Shown here: positions 51,801 to 59,522 of the stretch, one piece after another
Layout: each line of letters begins with the position of its first letter
Position numbering within the stretch: the first letter of the stretch is position 1
Source: a virus
Length of the DNA: 64,000 nucleotides
IMG/VR virus record: IMGVR_UViG_3300036715_002359
Coordinates: 1 to 64,000 of that record
Strand: one strand, 5' to 3'
Notes under the pieces: model-generated
The model's database searches: none
Told to the model about the DNA's origin: nothing
What the model saw: the letters and a program-made list of their open reading frames with translations, nothing else
Made by a program: the position numbers and the translations under genes

Positions 51801-52336
51801 CCGTCAGTAATTTTAAGTTTAGGAAAATTAGTAAGAGCCTGGTATGTCCAAATACGACCGTCAGTTGATACCATGCAAGAATCTAACAATGAAACGACTG
51901 AAGCTCCACTAGAATAAAATGCACGAAACTTCGTACCATCCCAACAAGGAGAAGTTACATATTGTGAAGCAACAGGAAAAATACCTTGAAGAACAGAAGT
52001 TCCACTGGAATCCATAACTGTAATACCAGCAACAGTTCCGCCCGTGAACAGCATAACTGTTACAGTGCCAGCTGTATTGGTAGCAGCACTACCAACATAG
52101 TTACTAGCAGAGCCTAATGGATTACTAGAAGTTGTAGGTAAAGTATTACCTCCAGCTTGCAAACTATTTGCAAACGAGTTAAATGTACCTTGAGCTGGAA
52201 ATTGAGTAGCCAGAATTTTAGTTCCTGTCTGAGCCCAAGTTCCATTACTATTTGATATTACTGGTGAGATTGCAACGATGTCAATGATATCGCCAAAACC
52301 ATATTTTGATCCACTACTAGATGTCGAACGACCCAT
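48812..52336 (-). CDS. Giant Asp-box repeat adhesin-like protein
   Basis: 1174 aa. At least fifteen SxDGxTW-like repeats (S-x-D-G-x-T/N-W), spread over most of the chain, typical of Asp-box/BNR beta-propellers. The N-terminal 60 residues look like a virion-attachment part. The catalytic residues of sialidases are not visible, so binding of surface glycans is more likely than hydrolysis. Fibre block location suggests receptor recognition. Confidence 0.65.
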   Translation of the reverse strand: MGRSTSSSGSKYGFGDIIDIVAISPVISNSNGTWAQTGTKILATQFPAQGTFNSFANSLQAGGNTLPTTSSNPLGSASNYVGSAATNTAGTVTVMLFTGGTVAGITVMDSSGTSVLQGIFPVASQYVTSPCWDGTKFRAFYSSGASVVSLLDSCMVSTDGRIWTYQALTNFPKLKITDGNTGASTIYRKNSAVSNGAIRDTTATCGVVWMGARWIAFGGENESFAPDTLASNVGTATSYGQSASSSSDGITWTPCESTFFGGAGSASGAGYWRINVTSINVNSTSTSVVLRDTIANVIYTRNSTDGGITWSNPNAARGIGVANVGQIMSYTANGKFFAFGGSALGGYAISISTDGVNWNTYPVVGASGIYHIAYGNGLYVTNLWYGTTWMISYSVDGINWKSKQVLGVQTYNNSISLGANQQNYIAFGNGLFVASTYNGTSNVYFNSPDGINWTVGVGQPGGAGITLGQILFNPGSGYFKTVSGNTTTCHYSADGKTWNVDTALPTTPSAPSSYPAFAVSGTTFVVLSAGANYYTATTNGWTTRTHSGVTNTARSLTYASTPGLFAAVSGGSMYTSPDGVTWTNRTFTGSTAATVIIVATPTLFAAYPYNTASSSFAILPSNYSGFQMSTSSNGTAWTNTTAVAPTDNFAAPLSINDQYAYANGIYVALIYGNTYATSTDSVNWTIRTYNVQGIEPKLITSSGTLFVAATTVTSTLVMTSSDGITWTNRTIPSTTVNRLDFAPGGTLFFISTNSSTQMYSSSDGITWNSGTYPGSQTPGDSKGQSIAFGAGKYVIPYTASTLAYSSNGTTWTNCTGSGAGMIYVAFYNGLFWAFDNTNASNPKTSADGITFATNTNYSGYNTGQIVAGSGGQVMIGVSQMSYDNGATIKNLNNLLPGTLIAGSSWPKYVNGYFSIMTGAIMSRCDGYSWSALNITGTDIASFSLIRRQNGNTIQKSVLYNNLIGGVIVSTDNLKSYHYVTVDKTIVANSTSVPITCAAYFSSVILAVQTGGRLYRSTDDGVTFAVYTLTGLTGVVTSVLSDATRMYIFSNQGEVITSTDGSTWTRRLLPLSTNYPGIAAEIAAASSSSVMVSAGTGSTYFTTSDSAVTWKASNELGSTAAKLFYVGTPGVYFGGTDSGATAVVLNSDITNGYASVTLPSVTALRTGLTTYIKAA

Positions 52337-52338
52337 TA

Positions 52339-52650
52339 TTATTCCTCGTAACCGTAAACATTAACTGATACACCAGTCGAGTTTGAGTAAGCAACAATGT
52401 TATGTGTCGCTGCTATCACTAAACCAGAATCCTCTATAATTCCATTTCCATCTACTAATACATCGTACTCAATCCATTCGGAGAGCGCTGGTGTACCAGT
52501 CACAGACAATGCTAAACGCACAGTTACTGCTGAACTATTTCTATTTGTTATTCTAACAGTACACGATGTGGTTTTACCAAAAGGTACAGTATACACTGTA
52601 GTATTGGTAAGTGCTGCAAGATCAGCAGTGCCTAATTTTCCGTTTGCCAT
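52339..52650 (-). CDS. Beta-sandwich-like virion protein, 103 aa
   Basis: Short beta-rich protein (TVRITNRNSSAVTVRLALS); a pattern repeated in the 53337 protein. Two bases from the big adhesin gene. Possibly a fibre-attached or joining unit. Confidence 0.5.
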   Translation of the reverse strand: MANGKLGTADLAALTNTTVYTVPFGKTTSCTVRITNRNSSAVTVRLALSVTGTPALSEWIEYDVLVDGNGIIEDSGLVIAATHNIVAYSNSTGVSVNVYGYEE

Positions 52651-52659
52651 ATTTGTTCC

Positions 52660-53076
52660 TTAAGAGTTAATGCCGAAGAGTAAACGACCTCTAGAGACAC
52701 CATCTGTAATTCCGTATCCTGCTGTAGTTGTTGGAGTATTTAGTATCTTTGCCCAAGCAACTGAAACCATTTTTGCATCGGTAATTGTACCATCTGAGGG
52801 TATACCGATAGTCATAACGTCTCCTAATAGTACCACAAAACAAGATTGGGAAATAGTAGGAGCGGTGGTAAAAATAATAGTATTTAAAGAGACGGTATAA
52901 TCCACACCTGGATTTTGCCATACACCAGCTAAAGATACTAAAAGATTTTGAGCTGAACCTGGAGTTACTGCTGTTCCTCCAACTTGGCAGGTAAAAGTCG
53001 TTGTCACTCCGTTAAACGTGAATGCGTCTAACTTTGAATAGCTTCCGTATTGAGGTTGTTTACCAATATATGACAT
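52660..53076 (-). CDS. Tail fibre-like protein, 138 aa
   Basis: Begins MSYIGKQPQYGSYSKLDAFTFNG, typical of short phage fibre/tail-tip proteins, and ends TTAGYGITDGVSRG, a common fibre C-terminal turn. Small beta domain in between. Confidence 0.6.
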   Translation of the reverse strand: MSYIGKQPQYGSYSKLDAFTFNGVTTTFTCQVGGTAVTPGSAQNLLVSLAGVWQNPGVDYTVSLNTIIFTTAPTISQSCFVVLLGDVMTIGIPSDGTITDAKMVSVAWAKILNTPTTTAGYGITDGVSRGRLLFGINS

Positions 53077-53104
53077 GACTTATTTTACCTTAATGGTTCT
53101 GTTT

Positions 53105-53335
53105 TTACGCAAACGCTGTAATGATTTCACCAGCTTTTGCTAGCGCCCCAAGGCTAGTCAGTGCTCCACCAGCAGTAGCGGCATTAGTACCACCTTGTGT
53201 AACACCGACTTGTCCAGTTAGTACAGAAGCAGGGACAGGTATAGCAATAGTTCCAGTTAATTTGGAAGCATCTACCGATACAATATCCGTGTTTTGTAGT
53301 GGTACAGCAGTGGGTTTATTACCTACATAACTCAT
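53105..53335 (-). CDS. Small fibre-like protein, 76 aa
   Basis: Starts MSYVGNKPTAVPLQNTDIV, the N-terminal pattern common in phage fibre proteins, and has a Gly-rich GQVGVTQGGTNAATAGGAL section (trimer-type). Likely partner of neighbouring fibre proteins. Confidence 0.55.
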   Translation of the reverse strand: MSYVGNKPTAVPLQNTDIVSVDASKLTGTIAIPVPASVLTGQVGVTQGGTNAATAGGALTSLGALAKAGEIITAFA

Positions 53336-53336
53336 A

Positions 53337-53672
53337 TTAGCTCAGCTCTAAAATACTAATTATAACATCAGCAGAAGATGCGACAGTAGAAATAACTTGA
53401 ATATAATCGGTTGTTTCTAATACGACTTTTTGTTCGCCACCAACTATAACTAAAGAACCCCCTACGGGTATAGGAGCGTTTTTTATTAAATAGACTGTCT
53501 TGGTTCCTGAAACGTCAGTAGCAGTTACATCAACGTTAATTTGAGTAGATGGCAAACGATTGGAAACCGATAGTCCGATGATCGTACTTGTTGTTGCGGC
53601 AGGAGTTGTGTACGCTGTTGTAAGCGAAGTACCTACAGCCACTGTAAAACTATTTTTAAATGTATTTGCCAT
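53337..53672 (-). CDS. Beta-sandwich-like virion protein, 111 aa
   Basis: Similar in layout to the 52339 product (N-terminal FTVAVGTSLTTAYTTPAATTSTI, then repeated strands). Joins the short fibre genes. Confidence 0.5.
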   Translation of the reverse strand: MANTFKNSFTVAVGTSLTTAYTTPAATTSTIIGLSVSNRLPSTQINVDVTATDVSGTKTVYLIKNAPIPVGGSLVIVGGEQKVVLETTDYIQVISTVASSADVIISILELS

Positions 53673-53690
53673 CGTAGTTCCTTTTAATTA

Positions 53691-53937
53691 TTACCAGTAT
53701 TCTATTCTTATTCCACCAGCGCCGCCATTACCTCCACTACCGGCACCGGCTGCACCTCCATTAGAACTTGAAGGGTATGTACTATCTCCGCCACTATTCC
53801 ACCAAATAGTTTGAGTAAGCTGATGCAATGTTAGCACCATGAGAGGCATTAAGAACTCCCGTACCATCAGATAACAAACCTGAAGTAGCGATAGTTGATA
53901 ACCCTGTTACTACTGTTGCTGGAACTTTAGTAGTCAT
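53691..53937 (-). pseudogene. Broken fibre-protein remnant
   Basis: From ATG 53937 a frame of 47 codons (MTTKVPATVVTGLSTIATSG...) stops at 53794. A second frame overlapping its end reads GGDSTYPSSSNGGAAG... and finishes in IRIEYW at 53691, the typical Gly-rich end of phage fibres. The two look like the ends of one gene after an internal deletion plus frame change. Confidence 0.55.
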
Positions 53938-53940
53938 TTA

Positions 53941-54240
53941 TTACCCCAGTGCGATAGCTAAAGCTAAAGCATTACTATTAGCGACTGATACACTATGTGC
54001 AGTAGCAGCTTGTGTTGTTGATGACGAAACTCCAGTATCTTCAAGTTGAACAATACCTGGCACCGAGGTAGTAGCAGAAGGTACTGAAACTCCAGCCCAT
54101 TTAGTACCATCCCAAGACAAAGTAGAGTTAGTGGTAGTTGACCAAATTAAAGAACCTTGACCATCAGCAGGAGTAGGCGTAGTAGCGTTTAACGCTACAG
54201 CCATGTTGGAGAGCGTTAAATAATCAAGCTCTTTTGACAT
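53941..54240 (-). CDS. Small fibre-block protein, 99 aa
   Basis: Contains DGQGSLIWSTTTNSTLSWDGTKW and GIVQLEDTGVSSST, common in phage fibre or fibre-tip segments. Shares its last base position with the neighbouring start (overlap). Confidence 0.55.
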   Translation of the reverse strand: MSKELDYLTLSNMAVALNATTPTPADGQGSLIWSTTTNSTLSWDGTKWAGVSVPSATTSVPGIVQLEDTGVSSSTTQAATAHSVSVANSNALALAIALG

Positions 54241-55367
54241 TATGCTACCCAGTCTACTGTGTAGTTTGTGCTGGTTGGGGGTGCAACATTAAATATAACT
54301 TTAAAAGTATTAACAGTATCATACTGAATACTTGGACGAACCAAAGCAAAAGGTGAGCCTTGTTGCGTAACAAAGACTGGGAATCCTTTTTTGTTCTGAT
54401 TATGAGTAACAGTAAACACAGTAGTTGTACTATCACCAACAATAGTAGTTGCTGTAGCTGTACGAGCAACTGTACCGTCAACTGAAACACCACCTGGAGC
54501 AACGGAGACACCCCCACCAGAAGCTGGGTTAATAATAACTTGATTTCCGGTAATAGTAATACCGTTACCAGCAGTGTAAATAGACGATGCTGAGAATTGA
54601 TTAAACACCAAGACTGTAGTACCAACCACAATTGGATTAACTGTAGCAAGAATCCAGGAAGTTGTTTGAGCAGTTGTACCTTCTTCAATAACGCAGAACA
54701 TACCAGTGGTTACATTGCTACCTGAATTGGCATCACTACGACGAGCCCAAGCCCCAGCAGCTGCGACCCAAATACCATTCTGTGAACCAGTAGTCTGATT
54801 CTTAACCAAAATAGCATCCCCGGAAGTCAGAGTACCTGGCCAATCTCCACCTGTCTGATAGGTTAAACCCGTTAAGTTTACGTTACCAATAGTAGTGTAA
54901 CGAACCGAAGGTTTAGCATCAATACCTGCTGCTGATTGTTGTACTTGGCTGATAACCCATTGACGAGTAGCTGCATCGGAGTTAGAAACTGGATCAGCAA
55001 CGTTAGTGAGTAATTGATTGCCCATACTTACTGAAGCGGTAGGAGCAGTTAATTGATCCAATCTATTAGTACGAACTTGGGTATCAAAGTTGCTAATAGT
55101 ACTAGCAGTTTGAGTACCTGTATGATTACTACGATTAAGTGGATCTACTGCTAAAGCACTAAGAGGAATACCCGAAGCTTTAACAGGGTCCATCGTAATC
55201 CAAACTGTATTAGCTTGGTTACGCATACGAGGAGCGTCAAGTGTAGTATCATAGTACATTTGACGTGGTAATGGTGATCCTGGTGCTGAAGCTAGTGCCT
55301 CCAGTGACGCTCTGATTAGCGAGTTACCCGCTAAGTCAATATCTACTAAGATTAATTCATTTGACAC
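54240..55367 (-). CDS. Tail fibre protein, 375 aa
   Basis: Contains AATRQWVISQVQQSAAGIDAKPSV and SGDAILVKNQTTGSQNGIWVAA, features of phage fibre domains that carry a PTA-rich beta-structure. Ends in a strand-rich domain. Part of the adsorption apparatus. Confidence 0.7.
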   Translation of the reverse strand: MSNELILVDIDLAGNSLIRASLEALASAPGSPLPRQMYYDTTLDAPRMRNQANTVWITMDPVKASGIPLSALAVDPLNRSNHTGTQTASTISNFDTQVRTNRLDQLTAPTASVSMGNQLLTNVADPVSNSDAATRQWVISQVQQSAAGIDAKPSVRYTTIGNVNLTGLTYQTGGDWPGTLTSGDAILVKNQTTGSQNGIWVAAAGAWARRSDANSGSNVTTGMFCVIEEGTTAQTTSWILATVNPIVVGTTVLVFNQFSASSIYTAGNGITITGNQVIINPASGGGVSVAPGGVSVDGTVARTATATTIVGDSTTTVFTVTHNQNKKGFPVFVTQQGSPFALVRPSIQYDTVNTFKVIFNVAPPTSTNYTVDWVA

Positions 55368-55379
55368 TTTGTTTGTCCT

Positions 55380-55736
55380 TTAATTTAAATATGCTGTCCC
55401 AGCAAACGCTGCTGAGAATGTTAATATGATTTGATTTGCATTAGTATAACTAACTGCACTTCTAACTTTACGACCAGTAGAATCAATTACTGAAACACTT
55501 GGAAATTTTCCTAAGCTATGGTCAATAACCCACAAAGTTGAAGCAACAGGTTGAGAAAATGGATAAGTAGCTCCTTGAGAACCAGGAATTCCTTGATCTC
55601 CTTTAGTGCCAGGAACTCCTTGATCCCCTTTAGGGCCGGGATCTCCGGGCAAGCCTTTAACACCGATATCCTCGTTTGTGTTAACGATTTGACCGGGTTG
55701 ATTATTAGCGAATCTGGCAGGATCTCTTGAGCCCAT
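55380..55736 (-). CDS. Collagen-like fibre protein, 118 aa
   Basis: Residues about 28-55 are Gly-X-Y triplets (GLPGDPGPKGDQGVPG), forming a collagen-like triple helix; the C-terminal about 60 residues are beta-rich with NPASTLWVIDHSLG-like content. Likely trimeric fibre stem. Confidence 0.75.
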   Translation of the reverse strand: MGSRDPARFANNQPGQIVNTNEDIGVKGLPGDPGPKGDQGVPGTKGDQGIPGSQGATYPFSQPVASTLWVIDHSLGKFPSVSVIDSTGRKVRSAVSYTNANQIILTFSAAFAGTAYLN

Positions 55737-55774
55737 GTTTTACCTTTGTTAATTATTTTAAGTCAGTGTCTTTA

Positions 55775-58700
55775 TTAATTGATCAAATCATCATCTTCAA
55801 TTTCTTCTGGCTCTTGTTCTTCTTCTACTAAGTTAGAAGCGTGAGTATTAATGGTTTTTAGATATTTACCAGTTGAAGTGTCATGCACATGGAAGATACC
55901 ATCTTTCTCATGAACAAGACCCATAGTGCCAGTAGCTAAAGCATCAAACTCAGAACTTTTTAAACCTAACAAAGATTTTACAGGACGTTCAAATACAGGA
56001 TTAACAATTGATTCAGCTAACTTATAGTGAGTCCACTTTGTGCCTTTAACACCACCAGTTAAAGCTGCATCAAATAGACCACCTTTTTCTGGCTCCAGAT
56101 TTTTAGCCGATAAACGTAATGGTTCTTTTAAAGCACCATTAGACTGAGCAAGAATATCTGCATCAGTCATAGGACTAGCCGTAATAATACCATTATCAAT
56201 TGAAGTTTTAACTCCAGATGCATTCAGGTAATTAAGGAATTTTTCTGTAGCAAAGGTTTGACGTGGCTTAGGCAATGGCTGACCAGTAACGAACTTTCTC
56301 CAGTAATCAGAATTTTCTTGACTCTTAAGCGTTGCAATTTCTTTCAAATTTTTACGGGCATCAGATCCCATTAGGCCCAACATTTCCATATACCCAACGG
56401 ACTTAGAACCTTCTTCACCACCTTTAGTTGGCTGAAGGTTATTATCGTATCCACCAACGTTACGAGCTGAATAGTTTTGATCAGAGGTTTTGTACAGTTT
56501 AGTAAAGTACTGTGGCCCTGTTAATACTTTGCCGAGATCTTTACCAGTCTTTGGATCAACAAACATTTCACTATCGGGAATACCATGCTTTTGTAATTCA
56601 GCATGTAACTCACCAATGTTAGAAGTCTTCGAGAAATTATGGATAAGATAAGGCTTACCTGTTTTCAAAGCAATTTTACCTGCAACAGTTTCCATCAACT
56701 GACCAAGATTAATACGTGAAGTAACAGAGGCTGGGTTCAAAACGATATCAGCTGGCTTACCTGTTTCTTTGTTGTAAGGCATTTCATTATCATTTAGAAT
56801 TAACGACACAATACCTTTGTTACCGTGAAAACCAGTCAGTTTATCCCCAACTTCTAAATCTTTGACGGAACGCATAAGAATACGAATAGCCTTACCAGCT
56901 GTATGCGCATCGACTACTTCACCTGGTTCATCGTGTGACCAAATTTCAGATACTGGACGATATGGTAAAACCAAGGTCTTATGTAAACGACCAAGCATTT
57001 TATCTTCTGGTGTTGGCTCACGTTTTTCTAAGACAATATATACTGGATCACCTTTTTTGAATATGGCTCCGATGTTAGGAAAGCCACGATCATCTAGCTT
57101 ATCCAATTGTTCTCTTGTCCACTTACCAGGAAAATAACGTGGTAATAGAGATTTTTTTAATACAGTAGATGCTTGAATATCGTAATCAACTTTATAAGCA
57201 TGATGACTTGCCAGGCTATCGGCGCAAGTCTTACTGATGACTAATCCATCTTCGTGATTGTAGCCCTTGTAAGGCATGTAAGCGACGTTTAAATTCTTTC
57301 CTAATGCCAGCCCACCATCCTTGGTGTAATTGTTATCTACAAGTACTTGGAAGCGTTTAACAGTGTCTCCAACTTTGACCAAAGGAGCGTCATCGTCATA
57401 AAAACCCTTCATGTTAAAAGGAAGATTTTTAACCAATGTTATAGTATGGTTTTTACCGTCGTCCGTTCCTTTGATAACTATTTTTTCTTTGGAAATAGAA
57501 ACAACAACTCCGTCAACTGGAGAAGCTGTAGCGGAAATAGTTTTAGCCAATTGCATAATAAATGGAACCCCATTAGAATCAACTGTTTGAACCAATGGTT
57601 GTTCACGATTCACTAAAGACAATGCTTGAGGAATAGCTTTACCTGCCATAGTTAAACGGCCAGGATGATTAGAATTTAAGAAAGGCACAAGGTTAGTTGT
57701 AACAGTGTACATGTCAGTAGTATCGGCAAGCCAATAGTCAATGTCCTTAACGTCACAATCCCCAAGTACACCTTTGACTTGAGCTTGAACTATTTTCTTA
57801 CCTTTTTGATGAGGAAATCCAATAGTAGAAGTCATCATTTCGTGTACCGATAGGAAATGTTCTTTACCTGCTTTATCTAATACTCGGCAATAGGTATTAC
57901 CTTCTTTGTCACGACGAGCAGAGATAGTGAAACGTTGATCAATACCGGCATGGCCTGATTCTGGAGTACGACTAGGGTCAATGATACCTAAATGAGACGG
58001 ATCAATATCACGGGCACTCATAGGAACGCCACGCTCATTACCAATACCACCTTCAAGTCCACCGAGAATAGTTACTTTACCAACGTTCTCTAAAGATTCG
58101 ATTGGATTAGTTTCACTCGGAGTAGTAACCAAGTTAGATTCAAGTATATATGATGAGAATAGTTTATTAAAAGGCTTTGATACAACTGTGTTTTTAATCT
58201 TAATTGGTTCACCGGTTTTTTCAGCACGATCCAAAGAATACGCAATACGACTCTTCAAAGTACCAGTCAGAAGTTTTTCCTTTTTGAAACGAGTCTCTAG
58301 AAAGTCAGGTAAGTTCTGAACGCTTTTAAATTGTAAAGAGTCACGATTATCTTCTGGCTTTTTACCAGCATGAACTTCAACCAGATTACGTAAACTAAGC
58401 AGCAAGGCTTCATGAGTAACCGAAGCTATAGGTTTACCCAAAGTAACTTTAGTAGTAGCAACCGAAAGTTGGGAATTCTCTAAAGCTAAACGTAATGCAA
58501 GGATCTTATCTTCTTCACTAGCAGAAGGATCTTTTTTAAATACTAGTTTTTGGTAAAGATCATTGATGATCTTACCTTCTTTACCAGCAGAAGCCGTTAG
58601 ATTTTCATGCCATACTTCACCGGGAACGTACGCCATAATTTCTTTAGGGCCAACATTAAATACTCTACTTAACAACGGAGCTAAAAGAATACGTGAACTT

Positions 58701-59197
58701 TTAACTTCTAAGTAGAACAACATAGACTGAGGATCAAGTGTAAGCGAAAAAGAACTACCACTACCAGTATTGTAGTGAGCCTCTAACTCTCCAGTTTCTC
58801 TTGAACGAGTATATACTCCTGGACGTAATTGTAATTGATTGGCAATAGCGTAGTTATTACCACGGTAAAGCATAGTGTGCTTACCAGTAATATGAAATGC
58901 GTCCATAAGATTGAAATCTTTTTGAACGTCTACTACCTTACCAGTTTGATTTTCAGTTAAAGTCAATGTTCCACGAATAGGATACACCAAACTCTTACTA
59001 GTTAAAATGGCTTCTTTCTCATCTGCGGCTGTAAAATGCTTAGGCTCAGGTCTAATATCAGAAACACTCAGAGTATAATTCTTAGTAACGATAGGGAATT
59101 GGGAAGTCACACCCGCAACTAGAGCAGCGTCAACATTGTGACTAATTTCTTCTGGAGATGAGAATATGCGTTGTAGGTCTTGGGCTTGTTTAGGCAT
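55775..59197 (-). CDS. RNA polymerase beta subunit
   Basis: 1140 aa. Recognisable beta segments: VAYMPYKGYNHEDGLVISK (cf. VAFMPWNGYNFEDS), GFHGNKGIVSLILNDNEMPYN and PADIVLNPASVTSRINLGQLMET (cf. VDIVLNPLGVPSRMN). N-terminal half has the lobe and fork elements. Somewhat shorter than bacterial beta (about 1340). With the two beta' halves it forms a phage RNAP; sigma-like or other subunits are not seen here. Late-strand location suggests packaging in virions. Confidence 0.88.
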   Translation of the reverse strand: MPKQAQDLQRIFSSPEEISHNVDAALVAGVTSQFPIVTKNYTLSVSDIRPEPKHFTAADEKEAILTSKSLVYPIRGTLTLTENQTGKVVDVQKDFNLMDAFHITGKHTMLYRGNNYAIANQLQLRPGVYTRSRETGELEAHYNTGSGSSFSLTLDPQSMLFYLEVKSSRILLAPLLSRVFNVGPKEIMAYVPGEVWHENLTASAGKEGKIINDLYQKLVFKKDPSASEEDKILALRLALENSQLSVATTKVTLGKPIASVTHEALLLSLRNLVEVHAGKKPEDNRDSLQFKSVQNLPDFLETRFKKEKLLTGTLKSRIAYSLDRAEKTGEPIKIKNTVVSKPFNKLFSSYILESNLVTTPSETNPIESLENVGKVTILGGLEGGIGNERGVPMSARDIDPSHLGIIDPSRTPESGHAGIDQRFTISARRDKEGNTYCRVLDKAGKEHFLSVHEMMTSTIGFPHQKGKKIVQAQVKGVLGDCDVKDIDYWLADTTDMYTVTTNLVPFLNSNHPGRLTMAGKAIPQALSLVNREQPLVQTVDSNGVPFIMQLAKTISATASPVDGVVVSISKEKIVIKGTDDGKNHTITLVKNLPFNMKGFYDDDAPLVKVGDTVKRFQVLVDNNYTKDGGLALGKNLNVAYMPYKGYNHEDGLVISKTCADSLASHHAYKVDYDIQASTVLKKSLLPRYFPGKWTREQLDKLDDRGFPNIGAIFKKGDPVYIVLEKREPTPEDKMLGRLHKTLVLPYRPVSEIWSHDEPGEVVDAHTAGKAIRILMRSVKDLEVGDKLTGFHGNKGIVSLILNDNEMPYNKETGKPADIVLNPASVTSRINLGQLMETVAGKIALKTGKPYLIHNFSKTSNIGELHAELQKHGIPDSEMFVDPKTGKDLGKVLTGPQYFTKLYKTSDQNYSARNVGGYDNNLQPTKGGEEGSKSVGYMEMLGLMGSDARKNLKEIATLKSQENSDYWRKFVTGQPLPKPRQTFATEKFLNYLNASGVKTSIDNGIITASPMTDADILAQSNGALKEPLRLSAKNLEPEKGGLFDAALTGGVKGTKWTHYKLAESIVNPVFERPVKSLLGLKSSEFDALATGTMGLVHEKDGIFHVHDTSTGKYLKTINTHASNLVEEEQEPEEIEDDDLIN

Positions 59198-59223
59198 TTT
59201 ATTATTCGGTTAGATTACTAATT

Positions 59224-59520
59224 TTAAACAGTTTGGACTAATTCTAGATAAGTTACTACTAAAAAGAATTGTTGCATAAACGTAAATTTTTCTTTTTGTA
59301 GCACAACTATCTCTTTTCCTTGAAGCCCAGCAGTCTCTAATAGTTCAAGCTCTGCTACGGCTCCGCTATCATCTAAATCATATTTTCCGTAGCGTACTCT
59401 ATACTTTGTTAGATCGAATTTATTTGTGTTTTGACCACCAAATCCAGGCATAGAAATATTTTCTACCTTCATTGGTTGGGATGCTAACATTGCTGCGCTA
59501 TTGTTTCCTGACTCTGCCAT
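59224..59520 (-). CDS. Unknown 98-aa protein
   Basis: Between portal and RNAP beta, same strand, with short spacing on both sides. N-terminal disordered-looking (AESGNNSAAMLAS), then a beta-type domain (RVRYGKYDLDDSG). Not recognised; possibly a virion or RNAP accessory protein. Confidence 0.5.
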   Translation of the reverse strand: MAESGNNSAAMLASQPMKVENISMPGFGGQNTNKFDLTKYRVRYGKYDLDDSGAVAELELLETAGLQGKEIVVLQKEKFTFMQQFFLVVTYLELVQTV

Positions 59521-59522
59521 TT

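Noticed and set aside
53079-53088. TATTTTAC copy of the late element beside the fibre genes
   Set aside because: It is three bases from the 53076 start codon, leaving no room for a leader, and is in an A/T-rich gap.
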